DNA from: Phyto melanocephala
Lineage: Eukaryota > Arthropoda > Insecta > Diptera > Rhinophoridae
Length of the DNA stretch: 64,000 nucleotides
Assembly: GCA_941918925.1 (NCBI GenBank)
Contig: OW799233.1
Span: 86,992,055 to 87,056,054, forward strand
Direction of reading: 5' to 3'
Below the pieces are notes generated by a model, which was not told the origin of the DNA, searched no databases, and was given only the letters and a program-made list of their open reading frames with translations. The position numbers were made by a program, and so were the translations under genes. Positions 21,606-32,113 of the stretch are shown one piece after another. The first letter of the stretch is position 1; each line of letters opens with the position of its first letter.

Positions 21606-22307
21606 ATTATACCCTTCACCTGTGGTGCACAAGGGTATATATATAGCTCTGTCATTCCGTTTGTAATTTCTATAATTTTAATTGAAGTATATATTTTCTG
21701 AGAGCTTATGAATAGAGGAGTCGATTAAGCCCTTACCGTCTGACCGTCTGTACGTGTGTTGGTTGAAATCAACTTTTAAAAGCAACTATATGCTCCTCAG
21801 ATCAATCAATCTCTAGGAAATATCCGGGAATGAATCGCTATTGAATTTCAGCACAATCGCCCTATAACTTTCTGAGATATGAGCAAAAAACCACGACCAC
21901 CTCGTTTTTTTCACAATTACAACAACAACATACATGTATACTGGTTAGAGTAAACGTAGCATCGAATCCCAGCTGAGCCAAAAATTTATTTTTTTATTTT
22001 ATATATTATTTATATTTTTATTATTGTTTTATATATATTTTTTTTATTTTTTTTTTTAAAAATTGTTTTTTTAATTTTTTTTGCAATATTTTTTATTGTT
22101 TTTAATATTTATTTTTTTATTTATTTTTGTATTTTTTTTGTTTAGAAACACATACGTAAACTCGATTTATAATTTTTTAGTTTTTTACATGTATGTACGT
22201 ATTTTATATGAGATGAATGGTGACACAAACAATTGTTATTGCATGAAAACACGTTGTGAAGGGTATATAATATTCGGCCCGGCCGAATATAGAATTGTTA
22301 CTTGTTT
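21606..22307 (+). mobile_element. HINE subfamily B, full-length
   Basis: The 5' TATACCCTTCACCTG with its fold-back, the GTCY-like stretch near 21737 and a T-rich tract (21988-22140) are present. The 3' hairpin ATTCGGCCCGGCCGAAT and tail 'ttgttacttgttt' follow. Part of the core ('gaccccataaag') is deleted near 21680. Non-coding. Confidence 0.85.
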
Positions 22308-22479
22308 AATTTGTTTTCATACACAAAAAATTTTCAACGTGAATTTTTTTTCCGTGAAAATTTTCGCTCTTAAAATTCAGGTAGAACTTTACTTGCCTTA
22401 AACACTGCTTATTACCAAATCGTAAGAACATATTTTGTTAATTTATGTACGTATGTACATATGTACAAATAAATACATT

Positions 22480-22765
22480 CAAATATAACAAATTTAAATA
22501 TTAAAATGAAAATACAACAAATTTGAAAATTAATACTATGATTCACTTATTCAAATTTAATTGAATTGTAACATAAATAGGAATTTTAAATTACATAGTA
22601 GTATACCGATAAAGAGTTCTGATGATGAAATCGTAGTTGATTTCGAAAATGCATTTCACTCGGATAATATCGGAAAAAAATTTAAGAGAAAGAATATTCT
22701 TAAAAATTATTGCAATTTAATTTAATTTGAATTATAAAATTAAATAATAGAATTAATGAATTTAA
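22480..22765. repeat. Dispersed repeat E, copy 1
   Basis: A stretch of about 280 bp closely similar to 55235-55500. Shared landmarks include 'attgaattgtaacataaat', 'acatagtagtataccgata' and 'tcactcggataatatcgg'. The 'gatgatgaaatcgtag..atttcgaaaa' segment recalls the hairpin tails of some LINEs and Penelope-like elements, but no protein-coding part is attached. Class unknown. Confidence 0.6.
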
Positions 22766-24655
22766 GCCAAAATAAAAATGATTCACATTAATTTTTAATA
22801 TATACAAAATGTTTTGAATAAAATATTAATATATAACCATAAACTATTCGTAGAGTATGATTTTCTTCAAATATCCTCCGTGGCTCAATTATGATGGCTT
22901 TATTTCCAGCACAGATCTGCGACTTTGTAACATCCACGATTAACAATTCTAAATACATTGCCAATTAATGAATGAAATCGAATACTCCTCTTGACAATAC
23001 GATTTTATCTTTGAGATGTTTTGCTCAATAGATTAACTGCAATGGTGCTTTGGTATTAGTTTATAAAAAATGGTGCAATTAGATTTTATATTTATGTTAC
23101 TAAAAAATGGTTTTTGAAATATTTTTGAAATTTTATTTTGAAGATTTTATTAAAAATTTATTTAGTTTTTACTTCTCTATTTTTAACTCGTGTTTGATAT
23201 TATTTTTTATGATACAGTTGAAAAGATTTTTCTTTTCAGACCAGATTTGTCCTTGGAAGTTATCAAAACACTTTTATCATTCAAACCACTGTGTATTTTA
23301 AGTGTTTAAATAATATCAAAAAAACAATCACATGTTGTAATATTGTTTTTTTGTTTATAGTAAATTTAAAATTTTACACTCGCAATCAGCTAGCAGTGTT
23401 AGTACATAAGCCAACAGTGTTTTTGTTTCATTTTTTTTGCAGTTTTTATACATTTAATTCATACTTGCGAGTACTGTGTAGATAATGAATTTTTTTTTTA
23501 AGGAATGAGATAACAATAATGCAGTGGTTTTTGTTTTTGTTTCTGTTTTCTATTGGCATTTTAGTTAAGTTAGTAACAAATAATTATTGTATTTGATATT
23601 TTCAACAATTTATTTTATTTACATTTATTAATTCCTTAAGAAAATCCACTCTCTACAGTTAAGAGATTTTTGAGCTGTCTGGTGGCTCGTGCACACAGTG
23701 TAAGCCATAAATCCATTAGATATGAGAGTAGATACATGTTCGTTTGTGTGTATGTTAGTATTAAACAGAGATCTTATGAATGCCATATTTAAACTAACAG
23801 TGTAACATGAAATATGATGTACGGAAATATAATAAAAATATGTAATTTATATCGACTTGAAGAATTAAGTTTTAAAATTATTGTTTTATTTTTTAAGTGA
23901 TATTTAAATTACCACTGCATTACGAAATTAAATATTAACAAATATATGTATACAGAATTTAAAACTATAGCCTTGTAATTATAGAATATCAATTGACATT
24001 AAGGCTAAGAAATAGAAATGGTAAATGGGTTTAGAATTCAAATTTATCTAGAAATGTGTTTTAAAAAGAGAAATACTTTAAATGACCAAGTGTTTATTTG
24101 TGACAGCTGATTTTGGAGATGTCTGTTGTTTTAAGGTAATTTAGGTCATCAATTTATGATGTTTAGTGTTTCGATGGAGCAAGGACAGGAAACGTTAAAT
24201 AAGCAAAATTGTTGCATTTAAAGTAAGAAAAATTCCTTGATTATTCTATTGTTGTATTATTGTTCTTTAACATTTCACTAGTTATTAAAATCGTCGTAGT
24301 TGGTAATACCCACCAGTATAGATTTAAGCGTAATAAAATTTTATAACATGTTCTCATGTTTTCAGAATTCGGTCCAACATGTAAGAGTATTTTATATGAA
24401 TATCCTATACCAGACTCTTTAATTTTAAACAACTGATACTCAAGTTAATCATTTTGAAGTTAAAAAATTTAATTTTTCTTTAATTTTTTTTAGAAAACTA
24501 TCAAGATAGTTGTATTTTGATGTTTATATCTTAGTAAGCATTGAACCGGTATTGAAGTTTATTTCTAAATAGCTTTAAGGTTATGACAGGCAATTTGGTA
24601 TTTATTTAAATTTTCAAACGTTATTTAGGAGTTTTAAGGACTTGATTTGTATATT
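22766..24655. other. AT-rich DNA, no gene recognised
   Basis: Short open frames here are low-complexity and without recognisable domains. No repeat termini were found. Confidence 0.35.
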
Positions 24656-25102
24656 TTTATACCAACCAGCAAAAAAATTTTGTGGCGGTATATTAATTTT
24701 GTTATTCCCTTTGAAACACATCAAAGTAACCTTTTTAGACCCCATAAGGTATATATTTTTTGTGTCGTGGTTTGACGATCCAGCTATGTACTACCGTCTG
24801 TCCGTCTGTTGAAGCACGATAGAGCTCAAACCGAAAAAGTGAGGAGGTTTCATGCCCCCACAAAGCTGATATATACAACATTTAGGTAAAAAAGAGTCAG
24901 TAGTACAATTTCTTATGTAGAAATTCTTAATGTTTCATTGTAAGACTACATTAAGGAAAATTAAGTTACAGAAAGAAACAAGTACATATTTTAGTATTAG
25001 AAGATTATTCCATAGCGATTACTGTTAATAAAAAAGGAATGTATTTTGTACCATAAAGCTACTCAAAATTGGTGTTGGGTATCAAAAATTCGGCACATCC
25101 CA
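24656..25102 (+). mobile_element. HINE subfamily A, short deletion derivative
   Basis: Begins TATACCAACCAGC, a worn A-type end. The core 'gaccccataaggtatatat' and 'taccgtctgtccgtctg' follow. Most of the interior is missing. It ends near 'attggtgttgggtatcaaaa' and 'attcggcaca', with the hairpin interrupted. Confidence 0.75.
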
Positions 25103-25470
25103 CTGTGGCAAAAAAAAAAACAAAGTCAAAAGTTTGTTACCAAATGTGGCATTTTGTTTTTGTTTTATTCCAACTGTACTCTACAGAACCGCTACAAAAA
25201 ATAAAGTTAACATATGGTTTTTGCAGTGTGAAAAGTGGAAAATTAAGTGCAACTTTAAATTAATTAAAACAAACTAAACAAATTTGTGTTGAAATATATC
25301 AAAATGAACATTGAATTAAAAGCTATTATCTACATTTTAAAATAATTACAGTGTGTTAACCTTCTTGTGGATTCGTTATAAAGTTAATATTTTGTCCAAC
25401 TTTGATATTTTGTGTGGTGTTTTGTTAATTTATGTTCGCGTTACTCTGTTATTGTTATGCATGTAATTAA

Positions 25471-25905
25471 ATGTGTTGCTACACATTTGAAAAAAGTCAA
25501 TTAGAAACACAATTAAATTATAATTGTAAAAAAAATTCCGAATTTTTGCAAAAATGTTATCGTATAATAACAAGAGTTCAAAATACATATTCTGATTGGC
25601 TTGCCCAAATGGAGTCGATTTCATTAAACTTACAATTATCTGACTTAAATGAAGATGGAGGACGTCCTAGATTAAGTTTCGCAGAGTGTTCAAGAAGCTG
25701 AAAATGATGCTGCTGCTTCTCGTTACTGTCGTCTTATCAGCACAATTGTCCATCGACGAAGAGACATATTACAAGGAGAAAAAATGGGACTAATATTCGA
25801 CAAGCCAAAAACTGTTGAGAGTGGGTCTTCCAATTATGAAAATACGGCACGAAAATTCTCTAACAATGCTGACGCGCACATAAAATTTTATGCATTTGAA
25901 CATTG
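25471..25905 (+). pseudogene. Unidentified broken reading frame with GRPRLSF motif
   Basis: A 76-residue frame (25471-25701) looks more protein-like than its surroundings. It holds a polar helix-like N-terminal part with Lys, Asn and Cys, 'NTYSDWLAQMESISLNLQL', then 'DLNEDGGRPRLSFAECSRS' and a stop. A second open frame overlaps it: from about 25688 'VQEAENDAAASRYCRLIST' leads through 'RRRDILQGEKMG' to a stop near 25905. A single-base slip would join them. The 'GRPRLSF-E-CS' pattern reminds me of uncharacterised arthropod proteins I cannot name. No catalytic motif is visible, no transposon ends were found, and the function is unknown. The frame may be chance. Confidence 0.3.
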
Positions 25906-26270
25906 AACTTTGGATCCTTTTATAACTGGACAACGAAAGTTACCATGCAAGAACAAATCAATTTTATTAATATCGGTTAACATGTGAGTTAAAAACATGA
26001 TCGTACATTTTTTCTTAAGTTTTTGCTTACGTCAGATGAATATGGGTACTAGGGTAGGGTGGAGGGGTTTGGTTGGTTGTGATTATGAGCCATCAACCAC
26101 TCCCATTTTATCGTTAAATACTTCTGACATATTTATAAAGCCGTGTCCGAAGTTTTACGATGATACCTATATTGGAAGTATTTTTGGCCGCCGAATTCAT
26201 ACAGCTCCGACCACTGTGCAGCCGAATTTAGTTCTCTTACTTATTGTTATTTTGAAAGCGCACTATATAT

Positions 26271-27074
26271 TTTTATACCCTTCACACAGTGAAAAAGGGT
26301 ATATATAGGTTTGTCATTCCGTGTGAAATTTCTACAATTTTCATTTCCGACCCCATAAAGTATATATTTTCTGAGAGCTTATGAATAGAGGAGTCGATTA
26401 AGCCCTGACCGTCTGTCCGTCTGTCCGTCTGTCCGTCTGACCGTCTGTCCGTGTGTATGTTGAAATCAACTTTTTGGAGCCCCCCGACATAGGTTGGACC
26501 CGGGTAAGGTATTAAAATATCAGAAATATTCGGGAGTAGATCGGTATTGAAAATCAGAAACATCGGTACATAAACAACTGAGATATGAGCAAAAACCCAC
26601 GACCACCTCGATTTTCTTTTCATAAAAACAACATTACAACAACAACATACATACATACAAACGTGTATACTGGTTAGAGAAAACGTGGCATCGAATCCCA
26701 GCTGAGGCAAAAAAATTTTTTTTTAAATTTTTTTAAAATTTTTTTTTTAAATTTTTTTTTTATTTTTTTTTTTATTTTTTATTTAATATATTATATATAT
26801 TTTTATTATTATTTTTTTTTATTTTTTTTTTTTAATTTTTTTTTTATTTTTTTTTTGTTTTATATATATTATATATGTATATAATAATTTTTTTTTTTTT
26901 AATTTTTTTTTTAAATTTTTTTTTTTAAATTTTTTTTTTTAAATTTTTTTTTATTTTTTATTTTTTTTTTGTTTTTTTTAACATACATACGTGAATTTAC
27001 TGTTATTGCATGACTACACGTTGTGAAGGGTATATAAGATTCGGCACGGCCGAATATAGCGCTTTTACTTGTTT
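26271..27074 (+). mobile_element. HINE subfamily C, full-length
   Basis: 5' end TATACCCTTCACACAGTG with fold-back 'gtgaaaaagggtata'. Core 'gaccccataaagtatatat'. GTCY microsatellite of about 45 bp (26409-26452). A very long T-rich tract (26708-26985). 3' GTGAAGGGTATATAAG, hairpin ATTCGGCACGGCCGAAT and tail 'gcgcttttacttgttt'. No gene inside. Confidence 0.87.
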
Positions 27075-27208
27075 TTTTTTAAATTTTTTTTTTATTTTTT
27101 TTTTGTTTTTTTTAACATACATACGTGAATTTACTGTTATTGCATGACTACACGTTGTGAAGGGTATATAAGATTCGGCACGGCCGAATATAGCGCTTTT
27201 ACTTGTTT
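27075..27208 (+). repeat. Tandem duplication of the HINE-C 3' end
   Basis: The last roughly 130 bp of the preceding element (T-rich stretch, 'taacatacatacgtgaattt', 'gttattgcatgactacacg', subterminal repeat, hairpin and tail) are repeated once more, apparently without change. The locus therefore has two adjacent 3' termini. Confidence 0.88.
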
Positions 27209-27902
27209 TAAATTAATAAATAAATAACACAATCAGTTTTTTTTAAAACCATGCTATAGAAAATCTTTTGTACTGTTTTAAAAATTTCAGTATGAAACAG
27301 TAAAACAAAAAATTTTTTCATATCATGTAATAACTTCGTAAATAACTTTTAATTGTGCAAAAACTTTTAAATTTACTATTTTACGCCGTAAACAAACTGA
27401 GTTTTAGATAATTCAGTCAGTGAATTACGGAAAAGTTAAAACATTTACCACTTTAAATTTCTACATGAAGACGTGTCTTTTGGCCCACCCTTTATATACA
27501 TGTATTTTAGTGATTTAATTGATTTGTAAAGGGTTCTGTTTTTGTTTGAATTATTCTTTATTACGTGGTTTAAATACATAAAACTATTCTGCACTGTACA
27601 ATACGTAGTGTACAATGTTGATGTACCTCTTTGAAATTGTATGTTTGTGTAAATACCCGTATGCCTGCATGCTCCGTCTATCTGAAACAAAAATTACTTT
27701 TACTCTCTTCACTCAAACTCGTTGTAATTATTGCAACATGTTTTGTTTGTGGTTTGGTTTAACTTTAGTTTTTATAATATTTGTAAACTTATATATTTTG
27801 CTGGTTTTTATTAAACTTGTTTCAAATGTTAATAGATGTTAAAGCAGAAAAAACAACAAATTTGTGTTTTGGTTTAACGTTTTTCTATCTCTGTTTTTAA
27901 GT
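27209..27902. other. AT-rich DNA, no gene recognised
   Basis: No recognisable coding or repeat sequence is seen between the HINE-C and the hAT element. Confidence 0.35.
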
Positions 27903-27910
27903 GAAATAAG

Positions 27911-29463
27911 CAGCGTTGTCAACTTTAAAATTTCAAAAAGCACCATAACCCAGGAAAAAACGCGTCATTCTCAAAAAAAGCACTAAATTTATAATTTGTA
28001 AATTATTTTTTATTTATTTAATAAAATTATACATTTATATAAATTTCTTTACAAATAAGACATTTTTAAATGCATATCAGAATAAATAACAAAAAAATTT
28101 ACAAAAATCAAACAACGAATATCTTTTAGTCAGTCAGTACAGATTTACATAGATACATATATTTATATGTAAATAAAAATAAACAAAAACATTGGAAAAA
28201 AGAACAAAAATATTTAATTATTAAAGTAATTATCAATTCACAATATATCACAGGAGTGATGCATTGTAAGAAATGTATTTCAACATTTAGAAAAAATTAC
28301 AACAGGATTAATTTTTCCATACCTGATGCATTTATACGACGTTTAATAAACATATGTGAATTTGTTGTACAAAATATTAAAGAAATTATTCACCAAATAA
28401 GTACAACTATTATTTAATATTTAAATATTTTTATGTTACATATTAGAGTAATTAAATAGAACTATTTCTAACTAAAAATTATGAAAAATTTTAATAAACT
28501 TGCAGTTTAATAATTCGATTAGGATTTAAGCTTTTCTCTGTGTAAATAATATCAAATATCAATGTTAAAGTCAATTATTTCTTCATTATTATCACTATCA
28601 TCTGGCCACAACATAGTCTTAATTTCAAATTGTAATGCTTTATAAATATCATTGCTATTAATCAGAATATTTACTTCATCAGCTATTTGGTAGTTTTCGC
28701 AACAGGAATTTTCCCGTTTAAGCCCATTTTTAATGTGAAGTAAGGCATTAACTGAATTTAAAGACATTCGGTTGCGAATTTTAGATTTAAATACATTCAT
28801 GGGAGCGACAAAAGTTTAACGGCAATATTAGCTAATGCTTCAAAGGGATTTAAGTTAACTGCATCTTTGTACGATTTAACTTCAATCCAAAAATCGACTG
28901 GATTCAATATTTTGCCATTGGTAATGGTAAAATATCTTCTTTTGTATGTGATAAAACATTTCTAACATTAATTATGTTAAATTTTTACTCAAAATTTCAA
29001 GGTTTTCTTGTAAAATTTTTAAACGTTTAAAGTTGTGGGACGCTAAAAGTTTGGTTTAAGGTTTAATCATTTATAAGATGATCACAATAGAAAGAGGAAT
29101 TTCTTTTATTCACATTCACCTCAAATGCATATATGTATAAAGTTAGACATTTTGAAACAAAAACTTTCTGGGCAATCAATTATCTTATAAATAATTAAAT
29201 TTTTAGTGTAATATTATTTTCTTGCCGAGTTGCATGTAATTGTACTATAAGTTACATTTTGGTAGTATGTATATAAATTTACACTTACAAAAAATTTTGT
29301 TCAATTAATTAATTTGAATTTTAGTGTTTGGTGTCACCGAAATAAAAAGAAAATCACTAAAAACTAAAAAAAAAATCACCAAGCACTGACTCACAATTTT
29401 TCCGCTTTCGAAATGTTAAAAATCACCAAAAACGGTGATAAAATCACCGAGTTGACAACGCTG
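27911..29463 (-). mobile_element. hAT transposon with perfect TIRs and 8-bp target duplication
   Basis: The element is 1,553 bp. Its ends CAGCGTTGTCAACT and AGTTGACAACGCTG are perfect 14-bp inverted repeats. The flanks are an exact 8-bp direct repeat, GAAATAAG (27903-27910 and 29464-29471), the target-duplication length of hAT transposons. A decayed hAT transposase C-terminus lies inside on the minus strand (28552-28945). Intact hAT elements are usually about 2.5-5 kb, so this is an internally deleted copy. The perfect ends and duplication suggest fairly recent insertion. Confidence 0.93.
28552..28945 (-). pseudogene. hAT transposase C-terminal (dimerisation) domain, broken
   Basis: On the minus strand 'WIEVKSYKDA..LNPFEALA' and 'KLLSLP' (about 28890-28805) are followed, after a stop, by an 82-residue open frame (28800-28552) beginning MNVFKSKIRNRMSLNSVNAL, then LLHIKNGL. 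This matches the layout of the hAT C-terminal dimerisation domain, where '..LLSLP-[S/V]..ER-[V/I]FS-x-[M/L]-N..IK-x-K-x-RNR[M/L]..' is expected. The roughly ten residues containing the ERVFS signature are missing at the break, implying a small deletion plus stop. The catalytic RNase H-like domain is absent. It cannot be functional. Confidence 0.85.
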
Positions 29464-29471
29464 GAAATAAG

Positions 29472-30034
29472 CAAGAAAATATGCACATACCAATGAAAAT
29501 GAAACAATATAAAGTTATGAACTACTTATTAGAATATTAATTTTAAAGTGGTCATTTATACTAAATACGGATAAAAATTAATTGTATAAAAATACATAAA
29601 GTATGTTTTGCTTATGCAAATAGGGTAATTTGCAGTACTAATTGTTTCTGCATTCAAGATACTAAAAATAGCTGAAAATCCTTTTGCACGTGTACAAGTA
29701 ACTTTAACAACTTTTTTTTGTGCAAATAGTGATTTCGTTTAACCTTTGACAGTTTATAATTTTACTGTGTTGAAGAAGCAAAAATAAATAACTTGTTTTT
29801 GTTAGTTTGCAGATTTTTTTGAGAAAAAAACTTTAAACTATTAGCAAACATGAGATCATTATAAAACTTTAAATAAATTTTATGTATTGGATAATTGAAA
29901 TTTATTTAGAAATAACATATCAAATAATGTTCTTGGATATTCCGAGTTAAATTTTTAAAATTTCAAAGAAAACACCTACTGCCTTATTTATGCAAATTAT
30001 TAAAGGCTTATAAAATTTCCATATGAATTTTTTT
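29472..30034. other. AT-rich DNA, no gene recognised
   Basis: Nothing identifiable apart from the hAT target duplication at its left edge. Confidence 0.35.
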
Positions 30035-30260
30035 TATAATAAGAGAGATATAGCTTAAATAATTTTCAATATCAAACAATCTGACAAAACTTGGTCACCT
30101 AACTTTTTAGGTTCAAGCTCTATCTTGCTCAACATACGGGCCGACGGACGGACATAGAAAGATCGTCCGAAAATGAAACCACGACTCAGAAAATATATAC
30201 TTTATGGGGTCTAAAATGTTATTCTATATGTTACAAATGGAATGACATAAGGCCATTTAT
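30035..30260 (-). mobile_element. HINE subfamily A fragment
   Basis: Reverse-strand A segment: 'tttttaggttcaagctctat', 'gacggacggacatagaaaga', 'atatactttatggggtctaa' and 'gttacaaatggaatgaca'. Neither terminus is present. Confidence 0.75.
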
Positions 30261-31259
30261 AAGGCCTCATTACTCTTTTAGTTCTTATTTGTTCCTTCAT
30301 AATAACGACATAAATATAGAGACGTACTTGTATTGCACAATTCAAAATTGCAAATACATGAAATAAATAATAATAATTCTACAATTTATGTACGTGAATG
30401 CTTAGCGTTAGTTAAATATAATTTATATTTTTTTAGTCTCATTTGACGTTTTAATTGTTTCTTTTTCTGGGAGACAAATGTTTAACACAATTATGTCTAT
30501 CAGTTGGTTACTAGAAGTTTTTTTTATTATTATTTTTTAATTAATGCACATTTATTCCAAGAATTAACACGGGATATACTATAATAATACTCGTGGGCAA
30601 ATTTGTCATATCTTTTTTTGTTTTGGCTTGCAAGTAAGTACTTACTTGATTAAACAAGCTTTTCTGCATTGAAATATCTACTGGATTGAGCGGAAATAAA
30701 TATGTTTTTTTTTTAATCGTATAATTATAGCACATGTTAGATGTGTTTTATACCCAAATTGGGTAATTGGTATCTTTATTTTTTTATATCGTTTGTAACA
30801 CATCCAAAAAGTTAGCGATGATCATATAAATTTACATATTCTCATGCAAATCTTAATTTTAATCATTAACACATAAATCCTAGAAGGCAAAGCTTGGAAA
30901 TAAGGTTCTTGAATTGATTAGTTAAATATTTATTCCTAAAGTAGTTTATCTTTAAAGCAATACAATTTATTTGTAAGTTCATTGGAGTAGCTACAAATAT
31001 TTTTCTGGGGAGGAAAACTCTTGAAGTTAATTTTATTGTATACGTATGTATAAAATATATTTTTTTTGAATTCAGGGTGGTCAAAGACAATTCTTAATAC
31101 ATCCACAGAATTGTCTATTTAAAAAGAAAACAATCGTTTGAGATGTGAATTTTTACACCTTCAACTGCAAGCGTAAATTAAAAGTTAGTGATTTGCATAT
31201 ATAAGAATCGGACCAACGCAATATAACACTTTCAACTTCTTTTAAAACTTTATTGATAT
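30261..31259. other. AT-rich DNA with a scrap of HINE-A
   Basis: No gene is seen. At 30748-30830 'tatacccaaattgggta' plus 'tcgtttgtaacacatcc' looks like a worn forward HINE-A 5' end. Confidence 0.4.
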
Positions 31260-31267
31260 TATACACT

Positions 31268-31365
31268 GGGCCTCAATTTTCGTTCTGTAAAATTGTGAAA
31301 TGAATAGTTTTTGTATAGCAAATGATATGACACACAACCACACACTTTTGCACAGTCGGAAAATA
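31268..31365. mobile_element. Palindromic MITE (GGGCCTCAATTTTCG family), copy 1
   Basis: The left arm 'gggcctcaattttcgttctg' then 'tgtgaaatgaatag' matches three other copies. The right arm is worn. An exact 8-bp direct repeat, TATACACT (31260-31267 and 31366-31373), flanks the 98-bp element, consistent with hAT-type insertion. Confidence 0.7.
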
Positions 31366-31666
31366 TATACACTGCGCATGTGGTAATAATAAATCTTGTA
31401 GTTTTGTCAGAATTATCAAAAAACAAGTTGTGTTTAATAAAAAAAAAGCACGACTATATGATAACTAAGGGATATTTATTTATTTACCAAGTAATCGCAG
31501 TTCGGAGAGAATTTTTTATTTGATTGAAACTGTTTTTTTTTTTTATGGACTTTGACAACTGAAGTTTAAAATAAGTGAAAAAAGAAATATTCAGTCGACG
31601 AATCAAGACTTCGAATATTTAAGAAAACGCAATGTTGCATTGCAGTGTAAAATTACAGCTGTTTCT

Positions 31667-32113
31667 AAAGGCAACCCTTAATTTTATGACAATTACTGTA
31701 TTCACAAGGTGTCCTAACAAGTCATATTGTCATAATGTTTTAGGATTGCATAATAGTTTAAGTAAAAACTGTCCTAAATTAAAACTACATGACATGTTTT
31801 TTGTGATGTCATAACTATTCAGATACCTGCGGCGACGGGCTAAGAATCTGATAAGCTGATCCGTCTGTGATATTTGTTAAAGATCTGTTATAAAAATTTT
31901 TGCTAATTCGGCGATTTTAATTTGATCTATCACACACTTAATTATAAGGGTTCGTTCACAACAGTCATATTTTTGTATGTTATTTTTTTAGAACATTTGA
32001 ATTTAGGACACCTTGTAAATACAGTATATATATCTTATTCTTAATTTAGTATTAACAACAACCGTATTGCGTTAGCATTAGAATACATTGTCAAAAATCT
32101 AAGGGTTGCCTTT
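31667..32113. mobile_element. MITE with AAAGGCAACCCTTA inverted repeats, containing another MITE
   Basis: The 14-bp ends AAAGGCAACCCTTA (31667-31680) and TAAGGGTTGCCTTT (32100-32113) are perfect inverted repeats, with TA at the outer edges, compatible with a Tc1/mariner-type MITE. Most of the interior is a second element at 31694-32026. Non-coding. Confidence 0.72.
31694..32026. mobile_element. MITE, ACAAGGTGTCC family, copy 2 (nested)
   Basis: The ends are inverted repeats of about 24 bp with one mismatch: TACTGTATTC then ACAAGGTGTCCTAA on the left, and the complement TTAGGACACCTTGT then AAATACAGTA on the right. The 333-bp non-coding interior matches the copy near 18433-18795. The TA at each tip suggests a Tc1/mariner-type target. 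Confidence 0.75.

Noticed and set aside
22081..22401. Phe/Leu-rich 'membrane proteins' at 22081, 38174, 40766, 45255 and similar T-tracts
   Set aside because: They come from the T-rich tracts and 3' ends of HINE elements and recur wherever those elements occur.
26282..26710. 142-residue minus-strand frame with 'DRRSDGQTDRRTDGQ' repeats (also 38413-38640, 44696-44962, 53653-54063)
   Set aside because: The repeats are the GTCY microsatellite read in frame; the rest is HINE-C or HINE-A sequence.
28101..28300. Possible tRNA or small RNA genes anywhere in the window
   Set aside because: No A-box/B-box pair with a plausible cloverleaf was found by eye; a tRNAscan-SE run would be decisive.
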